Both the position numbers and the translations under genes were made by a program. A stretch of 64,000 nt of DNA from Gammaproteobacteria bacterium (GTDB lineage: Bacteria; Pseudomonadota; Gammaproteobacteria; Steroidobacterales; GCA-2729495). Every line of letters begins with the position of its first letter. The first letter of the stretch is position 1. The stretch covers positions 554,329 through 618,328 of the forward strand of contig JAUHYQ010000002.1 in the NCBI GenBank assembly GCA_030426355.1, given 5' to 3'. The notes under the pieces were generated by a model, which saw only the letters and a list, made by a program, of their open reading frames with translations, was not told the origin of the DNA and made no database searches. Positions 1 to 7,020 of this stretch are shown here, one piece after another.

Positions 1-384
1 GATGCGGCGGGCGCCACTCTGGTGGTGATGGGGCGCAGCCGCGGAGTTGACATAACGCCGGCAGTCAGCAAGGTGGCCAGTGGTGCCGCCGAGGCGCAGC
101 CTGTTGCCCGCGTGGCCAATCTCGCCCGTTTTCTGAAGGCGCTGCAAGACTTGAATGTGTGGATCGTTGGCACGGATGAGTCAGGCCCTGTCGCGGTATT
201 CGATGCCAATCTGACCGGTCCGCTGGCGCTGGTCATGGGCGCCGAGGGCAAGGGTTTGCGGCGGCTTACCCGCGAGCACTGCGACGTGCTGGTGCACCTG
301 CCGATGAAGGGCGTGGTGGAAAGCCTCAACGTCTCCGTCGCCGCGGGCGTCTGTTTGTACGAATGTTTGCGCCAGCGGCGCTAA
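1..384 (+). CDS. rlmB: 23S rRNA 2'-O-ribose methyltransferase RlmB, C-terminal part
   Basis: The reading frame is open from the first base of the window, so the gene starts upstream and only about 127 C-terminal residues are present. They carry the SPOUT (SpoU/TrmH) signature: a GAEGKG loop and the later SLNVSVAAG motif, which form the knotted S-adenosylmethionine site. RlmB methylates the ribose of G2251 in the 23S rRNA P-loop. The position just before rpsF-rpsR is the usual gammaproteobacterial one. TrmH paralogues share these motifs, so the exact target rests on context. Confidence 0.9.
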   Translation, partial: DAAGATLVVMGRSRGVDITPAVSKVASGAAEAQPVARVANLARFLKALQDLNVWIVGTDESGPVAVFDANLTGPLALVMGAEGKGLRRLTREHCDVLVHLPMKGVVESLNVSVAAGVCLYECLRQRR

Positions 385-437
385 GTCGTTAATATTCCCG
401 CCCCTTTCAAGGGCTTCATAACCCGCGAAAGCCTCCT

Positions 438-462
438 TGCCACACCGGAAAGCCGGGTGGCA
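438..462 (+). promoter_or_regulatory. Hairpin in the rpsF leader, candidate S6:S18 autoregulatory element
   Basis: A compact hairpin lies 20 nt before the rpsF start: a 6-bp stem (438-443 with 457-462), a single bulged A at 444, then CCGG paired with CCGG around an AAAG loop. Many bacteria control rpsF-rpsR through a leader RNA bound by the S6:S18 complex, which recognises a CCG element in a bulged hairpin. The position and CCG content fit that idea, but I have not matched it to a covariance model. It could instead be a chance GC-rich fold. Confidence 0.4.
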
Positions 463-482
463 TTTACCCGTAAGGAGTCACA

Positions 483-968
483 ATGAGACATTACGAGATC
501 GTATTTCTGATCCATCCGGATCAGAGTGAGCAAGTGCCTGCCATGGTGGAAAAATACCAGGGCATGGTGGCCGAATGTGGTGGTCAGGTTCATCGCCTGG
601 AAGACTGGGGCCGACGTCAGCTGGCTCACACCATCAATAAGATTCATAAAGCCCATTACGTGTTGATGAACATCGAGTGCACGCAGGCCGTGCTGGATGA
701 GATTCAGAGTGCGTTCAAGTTCAACGATGCGGTACTTCGCCATATGGTGATTCGCCGCGACGAGGCTGTTACCGAGGCGTCGCCGTTGGCCCGGTCGGAA
801 GAAGAAATCAGAGAGAAAGAAGCGCGTCAGGCCGCAGCCAGCGAAGCTGCTGAGTCTTCAGCTGATGACGACTCCGATGATGACTCTGATGACGATAATT
901 CAGACGACGAATCCGTGGAGCTGGACAGCGCTACCGATGACGACGAGCCTAAACAGGCCGCCGGCTAA
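483..968 (+). CDS. rpsF: 30S ribosomal protein bS6 with long acidic tail
   Basis: bS6 binds the platform of the small ribosomal subunit together with S18. Residues 1-100 are the normal ferredoxin-like S6 fold, starting [14 protein letters not shown]. The 161-residue length exceeds most S6 proteins (about 95-140). The excess is a tail from about residue 120 made almost only of Asp, Ser and Glu. E. coli S6 receives post-translational glutamates at its C-terminus; here acidic residues are encoded. TAAGGAG just upstream gives a strong ribosome binding site. rpsR follows after 27 nt, so the two are surely co-transcribed. Confidence 0.97.
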   Translation: MRHYEIVFLIHPDQSEQVPAMVEKYQGMVAECGGQVHRLEDWGRRQLAHTINKIHKAHYVLMNIECTQAVLDEIQSAFKFNDAVLRHMVIRRDEAVTEASPLARSEEEIREKEARQAAASEAAESSADDDSDDDSDDDNSDDESVELDSATDDDEPKQAAG

Positions 969-995
969 CACCACCGAATATAAAGAGAGAACGTA

Positions 996-1220
996 ATGAG
1001 CAGATTTTTTCGCCGCCGTCGTTATTGTCGGTTTACTGCAGAAGGTGTGAAGGAGATTGACTACAAAGATCTCGATACCTTGCGCAACTACATTACCGAG
1101 ACAGGCAAGATTGTTCCCAGTCGGATTACCGGCACCAAGGCTAACTATCAGCGTCAGCTGGCGACTGCCGTAAAGCGCGCACGTTATCTGGCGTTGCTGC
1201 CTTACACCGACAGTCACTAG
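996..1220 (+). CDS. rpsR: 30S ribosomal protein bS18
   Basis: This 74-residue protein matches bS18 in size and sequence: a basic [10 protein letters not shown] start and a [20 protein letters not shown] core. S18 pairs with S6 on the 30S platform. AGAGAG upstream serves as the ribosome binding site. It sits between rpsF and the DUF2232 membrane protein, as in many gammaproteobacteria. Nothing is missing or unusual. Confidence 0.98.
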   Translation: MSRFFRRRRYCRFTAEGVKEIDYKDLDTLRNYITETGKIVPSRITGTKANYQRQLATAVKRARYLALLPYTDSH

Positions 1221-1242
1221 CGGACAGGGCATCCCTGCGCTC

Positions 1243-2151
1243 ATGTCCGGTTTCGCGACATGGCTGGCGGGGCATCGAATCCGGCGCGTCGTCATCATAG
1301 CCGGTTTGTTTCCGTTGCCTCTGCTGGGTCTTTTGAGTGCCGCAACCGTGGTCATGAGCGCCAGTTTGCGCGGCCCTCGAGAGATTTTGCTGGATTGCCT
1401 GATGGCGCTGGCATTGCTGGTGGCCCTCAGCCTTTTGTCGGGCATGGACACGGTGACACTGGCTACGACAGCAGCTGTCAGTTGGGTCGTTTGGGGTGCG
1501 CTGGGATGTCTGGCAGGCCGCAGCGGCTCACTGGCGCTAACTTCCCAGGTTGCCGTGCTGCTGGCGCTGGTTGGGTTGACGGTGTTTGCTTTGGTGACCG
1601 GTGATCCGGTCGATTACTGGTTACCGGTGATTCAAAGCTGGTATGCCGAATTGGGCGTCGAATTGAGTGGCCAAGGGCTGACTATTCCGGCCGATCTGGA
1701 AGGGCAGGCCCAAATTCTGGAAGGGCAGGCCCGAATTATGAGCGGCGGGCTGTTCGCAATTTTGCTGTCCGGCTCGATGCTGTCGTTGTTGCTGGGCTTG
1801 TCGTGGTCGTTTGGTCTGACCGGACGTCGCGTCAGCGACAGCTTCAGAGTATTGCGCCTGGGCTACGTGATTGGTGGTCTGGCTGCGGTGGCCGGCGTAT
1901 TGGGTCTGGCAGGAATGCAGTTGCACGGGGCATTGCTGGTTTTCGGTGCTGCCTTCACCTATCAGGGTGTCGCGGTCGTGATGTGGTGGGCCAGAGAGCG
2001 AAATTGGCCCCACAGCTGGTGGCTGGCGCTGGTAATACCGCCGCTGCTGTTTTTCGGCTTGCTGGTCGTCGAGTTGGCGATGCTGGCGGCCATAGGTTTT
2101 GTCGACAACTGGTTCAGCCTGCGTCGCAGCGTGGCCCGACCAGGGGTTTGA
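1243..2151 (+). CDS. DUF2232 family membrane protein
   Basis: A 302-residue hydrophobic protein with roughly seven or eight predicted membrane segments, placed between rpsR and rplI. This position and topology match the DUF2232 (YybS-like) family, whose molecular role is not established. A charged loop at about residues 150-167 contains a 7-residue repeat, LEGQAQI/LEGQARI, encoded by two nearly identical 21-bp units (1696-1737). The start codon is 22 nt after rpsR, so it belongs to the rpsF operon. Family assignment rests on context and topology rather than catalytic motifs. Confidence 0.75.
   Translation: MSGFATWLAGHRIRRVVIIAGLFPLPLLGLLSAATVVMSASLRGPREILLDCLMALALLVALSLLSGMDTVTLATTAAVSWVVWGALGCLAGRSGSLALTSQVAVLLALVGLTVFALVTGDPVDYWLPVIQSWYAELGVELSGQGLTIPADLEGQAQILEGQARIMSGGLFAILLSGSMLSLLLGLSWSFGLTGRRVSDSFRVLRLGYVIGGLAAVAGVLGLAGMQLHGALLVFGAAFTYQGVAVVMWWARERNWPHSWWLALVIPPLLFFGLLVVELAMLAAIGFVDNWFSLRRSVARPGV
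1696..1737 (+). repeat. 21-bp in-frame tandem repeat
   Basis: Two adjacent 21-bp units (1696-1716 and 1717-1737) differ at a single base. They add one 7-residue repeat to a loop of the DUF2232 protein and keep the frame. This looks like a recent slippage or unequal-exchange duplication. Confidence 0.85.
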
Positions 2152-2247
2152 AAGGCACAGGATTTGCACAGGTTATGCTCTTGCGGGAGCCGTGACCGAG
2201 TTGTTTTAATTGATGAAGGTCGGAGCAACGGCCACAGGAGATAAGCG

Positions 2248-2742
2248 ATGGATGTCATACTGCTTGAGAAGGTTGAAAACCTCGGCAATATCGGCGATCA
2301 GGTAAACGTCAAAGCGGGTTACGGTCGTAACTTTCTGCTGCCCAAAGGCAAAGCAACGCTTGCCACCCCTGAGAATATTGAGATTTTCGAAAAACGCCGC
2401 GCTGAGCTCGAGGCCAAGCAGGGCGAAGAATTGGCCGCTGCCAATGCACGTGCTGCCAGTCTGGAAGGTCTGGTGCTGCAGATCAGTGCGAACGTGGGTG
2501 AAGAAGGCAAATTATTCGGTTCTGTCGGCACGGTGGATATTGTTGAAGCCGCCGCTGCGGTTGGCAAGGAAATTGAGCGCGCCGAAGTGCGGTTGCCTGA
2601 AGGCCCGCTGCGCGTGACCGGCGAGCACGCGGTTGAGATCCACCTGCACAGCGACGTCAATGTCACTATTCAAGTGGTTGTCACGGGCGATGCCACAGCC
2701 GTTGTGGATGATGAGTCGGGCGAAGCCAGCGATTCAGATTAA
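2248..2742 (+). CDS. rplI: 50S ribosomal protein bL9
   Basis: bL9 spans the L1 stalk base of the large subunit and helps limit frameshifting. The N-terminal domain [19 protein letters not shown] with the [13 protein letters not shown] motif, the long helix at about 42-75 and the C-terminal RNA-binding domain are all intact. At 164 residues it is about 15 longer than the E. coli protein, because of an acidic end ([11 protein letters not shown]). CAGGAGATAAGCG gives a good ribosome binding site. The 96-nt gap after the DUF2232 gene could hold its own promoter. Confidence 0.98.
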   Translation: MDVILLEKVENLGNIGDQVNVKAGYGRNFLLPKGKATLATPENIEIFEKRRAELEAKQGEELAAANARAASLEGLVLQISANVGEEGKLFGSVGTVDIVEAAAAVGKEIERAEVRLPEGPLRVTGEHAVEIHLHSDVNVTIQVVVTGDATAVVDDESGEASDSD

Positions 2743-2807
2743 GAATCGTTCTGGAAGCAGTTCCAGATAGCGTTAGTCCAGAGAATGTTATTTGAGGGAG
2801 CGTGTAA

Positions 2808-4223
2808 ATGGTGCAATCGGTTGGACATTCAGAGTACGAGTTGTCGCTGACTGATCACATCAATACGTTGCCCCATAACATCGAGGCGGAGCGGGCACTG
2901 CTCGGTGGCCTGATGCTGACTACCCGGGCGTGGGACACCATTTCCGGCCGCGTTTCCGCCGGCGATTTCTACCGTCCCGATCATCGCCTGATATTCGAGG
3001 CGTTGAGTGTGCTCGCCGAGCGCAATCAACCCCTCGATGCTGTCACCGTTGACGATTACCTCAGTAGTATTGGTAAAAGCGCAGATGCAGGCGGGCTTAG
3101 CTACATAAGCGGCCTGGTGTCAGGCACCCCAAGCGCTGCCAATATCACGACATATGCGGATATTGTGCGCGAGCGATCGTTGATGCGCAGCCTCAAGGAA
3201 GTGGGCGACGACATTGTTCGCAGTGTTTTCAACCCTGAGGGTCGCAGCGGACAGGAACTGGTCGGCGAAGCTGAGCAGCGCGTGTTTGATATAGCCGAAA
3301 AGGGTGTGCGGGGTCGCCGCGACTTCGTGCCTTTGCATGATGTCTGCAATGACATGGTGGACAAGCTGGATAGCCTGCACCGTGCCGGCGCTGATATTAC
3401 CGGGCTGTCGACGGGGTATACGAAGTTCGACGACCTGACGCAGGGTTTGCAAAAGGGTGACCTGATCATTCTGGCCGGCAGACCTTCCATGGGTAAAACG
3501 ACGCTGGCATTGAATATAGCCGAGTATGCAGCTTTCAAGGGTGACAACCCCAGGGGCGTGGCGATATTCAGTATGGAAATGTCCACCGAGCAACTCGCGT
3601 TGCGTTTTGTTTCATCGCTGGGCGGGGTTGCGCAGGGGCACTTAAGGAACGGTAAATTTTCCGATGGTGACTGGCCAAAAATTACCAGCGCGCTTGAGAT
3701 GATGTCGCAGGCGCCGGTTTATATTGATGACACGCCGGCACTTAGTCCGGGTGATCTGCGTTCCAGAGCGCGGCGGTTGCAGCGGCAGTACGGCAACATC
3801 GGCTTGATCGTTATCGACTACATGCAGTTGATGCAGGTTCCGGGCACCAGCGAGAACCGCACAACCGAGATGTCCGAGATTTCTCGCGGCCTTAAAGCGT
3901 TGGCCCGGGAGCTGGAAGTGCCGGTTATCGCACTGTCACAGCTTAATCGCAGTGTGGAACAGCGCACTGAGAAAATTCCGGTGATGTCCGATTTGCGCGA
4001 ATCGGGCGCTATTGAGCAGGATGCTGACCTCATTATCTTTATTTATCGTGAAGAGGTATATAAGAAGGAAACCTCCAAGAAAGGCCAGGCGGACATTATT
4101 ATCGCCAAGCACCGAAACGGTGAGATCGGAGATTTTGCACTGACTTTTCGCGGTCAGTTTTCGCGCTTCGAGAATTTCGTGCCGGAATTTTCCATTCCAC
4201 CGATTGATCGGGGCTTCCAGTGA
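2808..4223 (+). CDS. dnaB: Replicative DNA helicase DnaB
   Basis: DnaB is the hexameric 5'-3' helicase that unwinds the replication fork and recruits primase. The 471-residue protein has the N-terminal helical domain (about 20-120), a linker and a RecA-like ATPase domain. Walker A GRPSMGKTT is at about residue 223 and the Walker B region reads LIVIDYMQLM; SQLNRSVEQR and DLRESGAIEQD follow. There is no intein. GAGGGAG lies before the chosen ATG; the first 15 residues are variable in the family. Its last codon overlaps the start of alr. Confidence 0.97.
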   Translation: MVQSVGHSEYELSLTDHINTLPHNIEAERALLGGLMLTTRAWDTISGRVSAGDFYRPDHRLIFEALSVLAERNQPLDAVTVDDYLSSIGKSADAGGLSYISGLVSGTPSAANITTYADIVRERSLMRSLKEVGDDIVRSVFNPEGRSGQELVGEAEQRVFDIAEKGVRGRRDFVPLHDVCNDMVDKLDSLHRAGADITGLSTGYTKFDDLTQGLQKGDLIILAGRPSMGKTTLALNIAEYAAFKGDNPRGVAIFSMEMSTEQLALRFVSSLGGVAQGHLRNGKFSDGDWPKITSALEMMSQAPVYIDDTPALSPGDLRSRARRLQRQYGNIGLIVIDYMQLMQVPGTSENRTTEMSEISRGLKALARELEVPVIALSQLNRSVEQRTEKIPVMSDLRESGAIEQDADLIIFIYREEVYKKETSKKGQADIIIAKHRNGEIGDFALTFRGQFSRFENFVPEFSIPPIDRGFQ

Positions 4224-5374
4224 CCGAAACAGCTGTCGCGGTCGTTGATGCCGCTGCTATAAAAAAGAATTTCCGCCGCTTGAAGCGCGCCGCTGCGGGT
4301 TGTCGGGTGATGGCTGTTATCAAGGCCAATGCATACGGTCACGGTCAGGAATACATTGCCAGACTGCTGCCCGATGCTGATGCGCTCGCGGTAGCGCGGG
4401 TTTCCGAAGGATTGCGGCTGCGTGCTGCGGGTATTACGCAGCCCATCGTGGTGCTGGAAGGCTGCAGTGACGCCGACGAAGTGAGTGCGTCCATTAAGCA
4501 CAATCTCGAAATTGTTATTCACGATGCGGCTCATTTCGAATTATTGGGCAGTGCTTCGGGCATGGAATCGAGCGCCGGCGTTTTACGCGGCTGGCTGAAA
4601 ATAGACAGCGGCATGGGGCGGCTGGGGTTCGAGCCCGAGGATGCCGTTGAATGTCTGCGCCGCTTGGCCACGTTGCCGGTGCTGCGCGACGATATTGGTG
4701 TGATGACCCACCTGGCCTGTGCTGATGATCCGGATAGTCCGGTAACGATGGAGCAAGTTCGGCGTTTTGGCGGTGCTATCGGGCGTTTTGCAGGCGACGT
4801 GAGCGTTGCGAATTCTGCTGGCGTGCTGTTATGGCCGCAGACTTTCGAACGCTCTCTGGATTTGGACTACACCGGCAGCAATTGGGTGCGCCCGGGTCTG
4901 GCGCTCTTTGGAGCATCGCCCGTGCGCGGCAAAAGCGCGCGTGATCTGGATCTGACCCCCGCCATGCGGTTTGAGTCGCGGCTGATCTCGGTAAAAACCG
5001 TAAAGCGCGGCACCCGTGTCGGGTACGGTGGTACGTGGCGAGCCGAGCGCGACACTGTGGTTGGCGTTGCCGCTGTCGGCTATGGTGATGGCTATCCGCG
5101 ACACTTAAAGTCAGGCACGCCAGTACTCGTAAATGGCAGGCGGGTTGCGCTGGTTGGTACCGTTTCCATGGATATGATCAATCTTGATTTGACCGATGTG
5201 CCAGTGGCTGCGGTGGGTGATCCCGTTGTACTGTGGGGCGGGCATCTGCCCATCGAGGAGATTGCCACGCGCGCCGAAACGATTCCCTACGAGCTGATGT
5301 GTGGCATAGCGGAGCGTGTCGAATATCGCTATGTCGAAGACGATGCCCAAACTACATTGGCGGCAATTGACTAA
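4220..5374 (+). CDS. alr: Alanine racemase
   Basis: This PLP enzyme interconverts L- and D-alanine for peptidoglycan precursors. The 384-residue protein has the PLP-lysine motif AVIKANAYGHG near residue 35 and the second active-site element RVGYGGTW with the catalytic Tyr. The C-terminal beta domain includes VSMDMINLDLTD. The start is GTG, overlapping the dnaB stop by 4 nt (GTGA), which indicates translational coupling. dnaB-alr is a common gammaproteobacterial pair. It converges with the FHA gene downstream. Confidence 0.96.
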   Translation: MTETAVAVVDAAAIKKNFRRLKRAAAGCRVMAVIKANAYGHGQEYIARLLPDADALAVARVSEGLRLRAAGITQPIVVLEGCSDADEVSASIKHNLEIVIHDAAHFELLGSASGMESSAGVLRGWLKIDSGMGRLGFEPEDAVECLRRLATLPVLRDDIGVMTHLACADDPDSPVTMEQVRRFGGAIGRFAGDVSVANSAGVLLWPQTFERSLDLDYTGSNWVRPGLALFGASPVRGKSARDLDLTPAMRFESRLISVKTVKRGTRVGYGGTWRAERDTVVGVAAVGYGDGYPRHLKSGTPVLVNGRRVALVGTVSMDMINLDLTDVPVAAVGDPVVLWGGHLPIEEIATRAETIPYELMCGIAERVEYRYVEDDAQTTLAAID

Positions 5375-5435
5375 CTGACAATGCGTGACTGCACCGATAG
5401 CCGATCAGTGGCGAGCCAGCAGGTGCGTTAGTCGC

Positions 5436-6158
5436 TTAGTCAGCGAAAAAACCCATTTTAATACCGATCAGCTCGACGATATCGTTGTCCCGCAGCAGTC
5501 GAGCCTGCGAACCCAGCTGTTCACCGTTGATCTTCGGCGGGTTATCCGGCTTTTTGTTTTCAACCAGAACCACATAATAGCCTTCGCTGCGCTTGGTTAC
5601 CGCAATGACCTGCGCTCCCGGGCTGCCAAGCGTTGTCAGTGCCTTGTTGAGCTCAACCTCGCGCCCGGCAAACTTGCCGTTCATAACCTGCATCTTGGCG
5701 TTCTTAAGTGGCCGTGGTGCCGGCGGGGCAGCGACCGCGGCCTCTGCATAATGACTCTCTTGCGCCGCGGCGGCTTCTGACATCTTTGCGGCAGCCCTCT
5801 GCAGGGCCTCCTGAGAACTGTCGATAATCATGGTGCGCGCAAATTCATCGTCCTGCTCTTCTTCTTCCGCCACGGTTTCGGCAAAGCGCAGTTGATGATG
5901 CCCGACAGTGATGACATCGCCGTGTTGCAGGGCATGCTTCTTGATCAGCTTGCCATTGACATAGGTGCCATTGGTGCTGCTCAAGTCCTCAAGAAAAGAA
6001 TCATTAAGGATATTAATAACCAGTGAGTGATGGCCACTGACCGCGGGGTTATCGATGCGGATATCATTATCCGGTAGACGACCTACGGTGTAGCGTTCCT
6101 TGGTCATGTTGAATTCGGCCAGAACCTGACCCCCAAGGCTTAGTATCAATCGTGCCAT
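5436..6158 (-). CDS. FHA-domain protein of the kinase/phosphatase cassette
   Basis: A 240-residue cytoplasmic protein. Residues 1-95 form a canonical forkhead-associated domain with GR at 26-27, SGHHS, and a LSSTNGTYVNG loop, the residues that read phosphothreonine. A middle linker rich in Ala and Glu follows (95-150). Residues 150-240 look like a second, degenerate FHA fold without the GR and SxxH residues. It is transcribed 31 nt after the PP2C phosphatase gene and thus with the kinase, so it probably reads kinase-made phosphothreonines. The threonines in RTMIID (about 109) resemble a phospho-acceptor site. Confidence 0.88.
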   Translation of the reverse strand: MARLILSLGGQVLAEFNMTKERYTVGRLPDNDIRIDNPAVSGHHSLVINILNDSFLEDLSSTNGTYVNGKLIKKHALQHGDVITVGHHQLRFAETVAEEEEQDDEFARTMIIDSSQEALQRAAAKMSEAAAAQESHYAEAAVAAPPAPRPLKNAKMQVMNGKFAGREVELNKALTTLGSPGAQVIAVTKRSEGYYVVLVENKKPDNPPKINGEQLGSQARLLRDNDIVELIGIKMGFFAD

Positions 6159-6189
6159 GCGCGACCTTCCTTAAATGGGCCTAATAACC

Positions 6190-7020
6190 CTAAAACCCTA
6201 AAAGTTGTTTGATTTTGCTTAGCAAGCTGACCTTGGCGGGAAACTCTTCCAGCGCCCGCGCAAGTATTACAGACACGTTGTCTTTGCCCCCATGGTCATT
6301 GCTAAGCTGAATCAGTTGCTGACCTACGGTGTCAAGGTTAGCACTAAACGTGCTGATGGTTAAGTGAATCTCCTCATCGTCCACCATGTCCGGCAGGCCG
6401 TCGGAGCACAGCAGAAACAGATCGTCCGGCTTTACCTCGATCTCGGTCAAATCTACTTGCACCGTGGGTTCTACGCCCAGAGCGCGGGTCACGTAGTTGC
6501 GATTGGTGGCGCGTTCCGCCTCTTCGCGAGAATAAAAGCCCCGATCCACCAATTCCTGCAGCAGCGAGTGATCCATGGTGATCTGCTCCAGCCGATTGTC
6601 TCGGACTCGGTATAAACGCGAATCGCCGACGTGTGCGATGGACAGGCGGTTGTCGTAGAACAGGCATGCCACGATGGTCGTGCCCATGCCTTCACAGCTG
6701 GCCTGGCTTTGCGCGGTCTGGTGGATAATCTTGTTGGCGCGTGAAATGGCATCGCGCAGCACAATGGTCTGCCGCATCAGCCCGGTATCCGGTTCAGGTA
6801 CCGCTCGGTCTTCACGTTCCACCGCTTCGGAAACCAGATCTTTGACCGTCTTGACGGCAATGCTGCTGGCGACCTCACCGGCGTTATAACCACCCATGCC
6901 ATCGGCAAGCACGTAGAGGCCTGCTTCACGATTGCTGCCAATCGCGTCTTCATTATGGTCGCGGACCCGTCCCGTATCGGTGAGTTCAACCGCCGCAATT
7001 TTGTTCAGCAGGTTAGTCAA
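6190..7020 (-). CDS. PP2C-type serine/threonine phosphatase
   Basis: A metal-dependent PPM/PP2C phosphatase of about 276 residues. The metal-binding and core motifs are present in order: TDTGRVRDHNEDA, VLADGMGGYNAGE, HVGDSRLYR, LCSDGLPDMV and GGKDNVSVIL. I place the start at a TTG that overlaps the kinase stop codon by 4 nt and has GGGAG seven bases upstream; an ATG at 7047 would add nine residues inside the kinase gene. It should dephosphorylate the kinase or its targets. The C-terminus (FPAKVSLLSKIKQLLGF) is an amphipathic extension beyond the fold. Confidence 0.93.
   Translation of the reverse strand: MTNLLNKIAAVELTDTGRVRDHNEDAIGSNREAGLYVLADGMGGYNAGEVASSIAVKTVKDLVSEAVEREDRAVPEPDTGLMRQTIVLRDAISRANKIIHQTAQSQASCEGMGTTIVACLFYDNRLSIAHVGDSRLYRVRDNRLEQITMDHSLLQELVDRGFYSREEAERATNRNYVTRALGVEPTVQVDLTEIEVKPDDLFLLCSDGLPDMVDDEEIHLTISTFSANLDTVGQQLIQLSNDHGGKDNVSVILARALEEFPAKVSLLSKIKQLLGF

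Noticed and set aside
1621..2169. A long open frame antisense to the DUF2232 gene.
   Set aside because: It is rich in Gln and Arg with no domain, as expected from the reverse complement of a membrane-protein gene.
6187..6204. CCCTAAAACCCTAAAA, which looks like a telomere repeat.
   Set aside because: It is just two units at the end of the PP2C coding region, spanning its last codons and stop, with no further copies.
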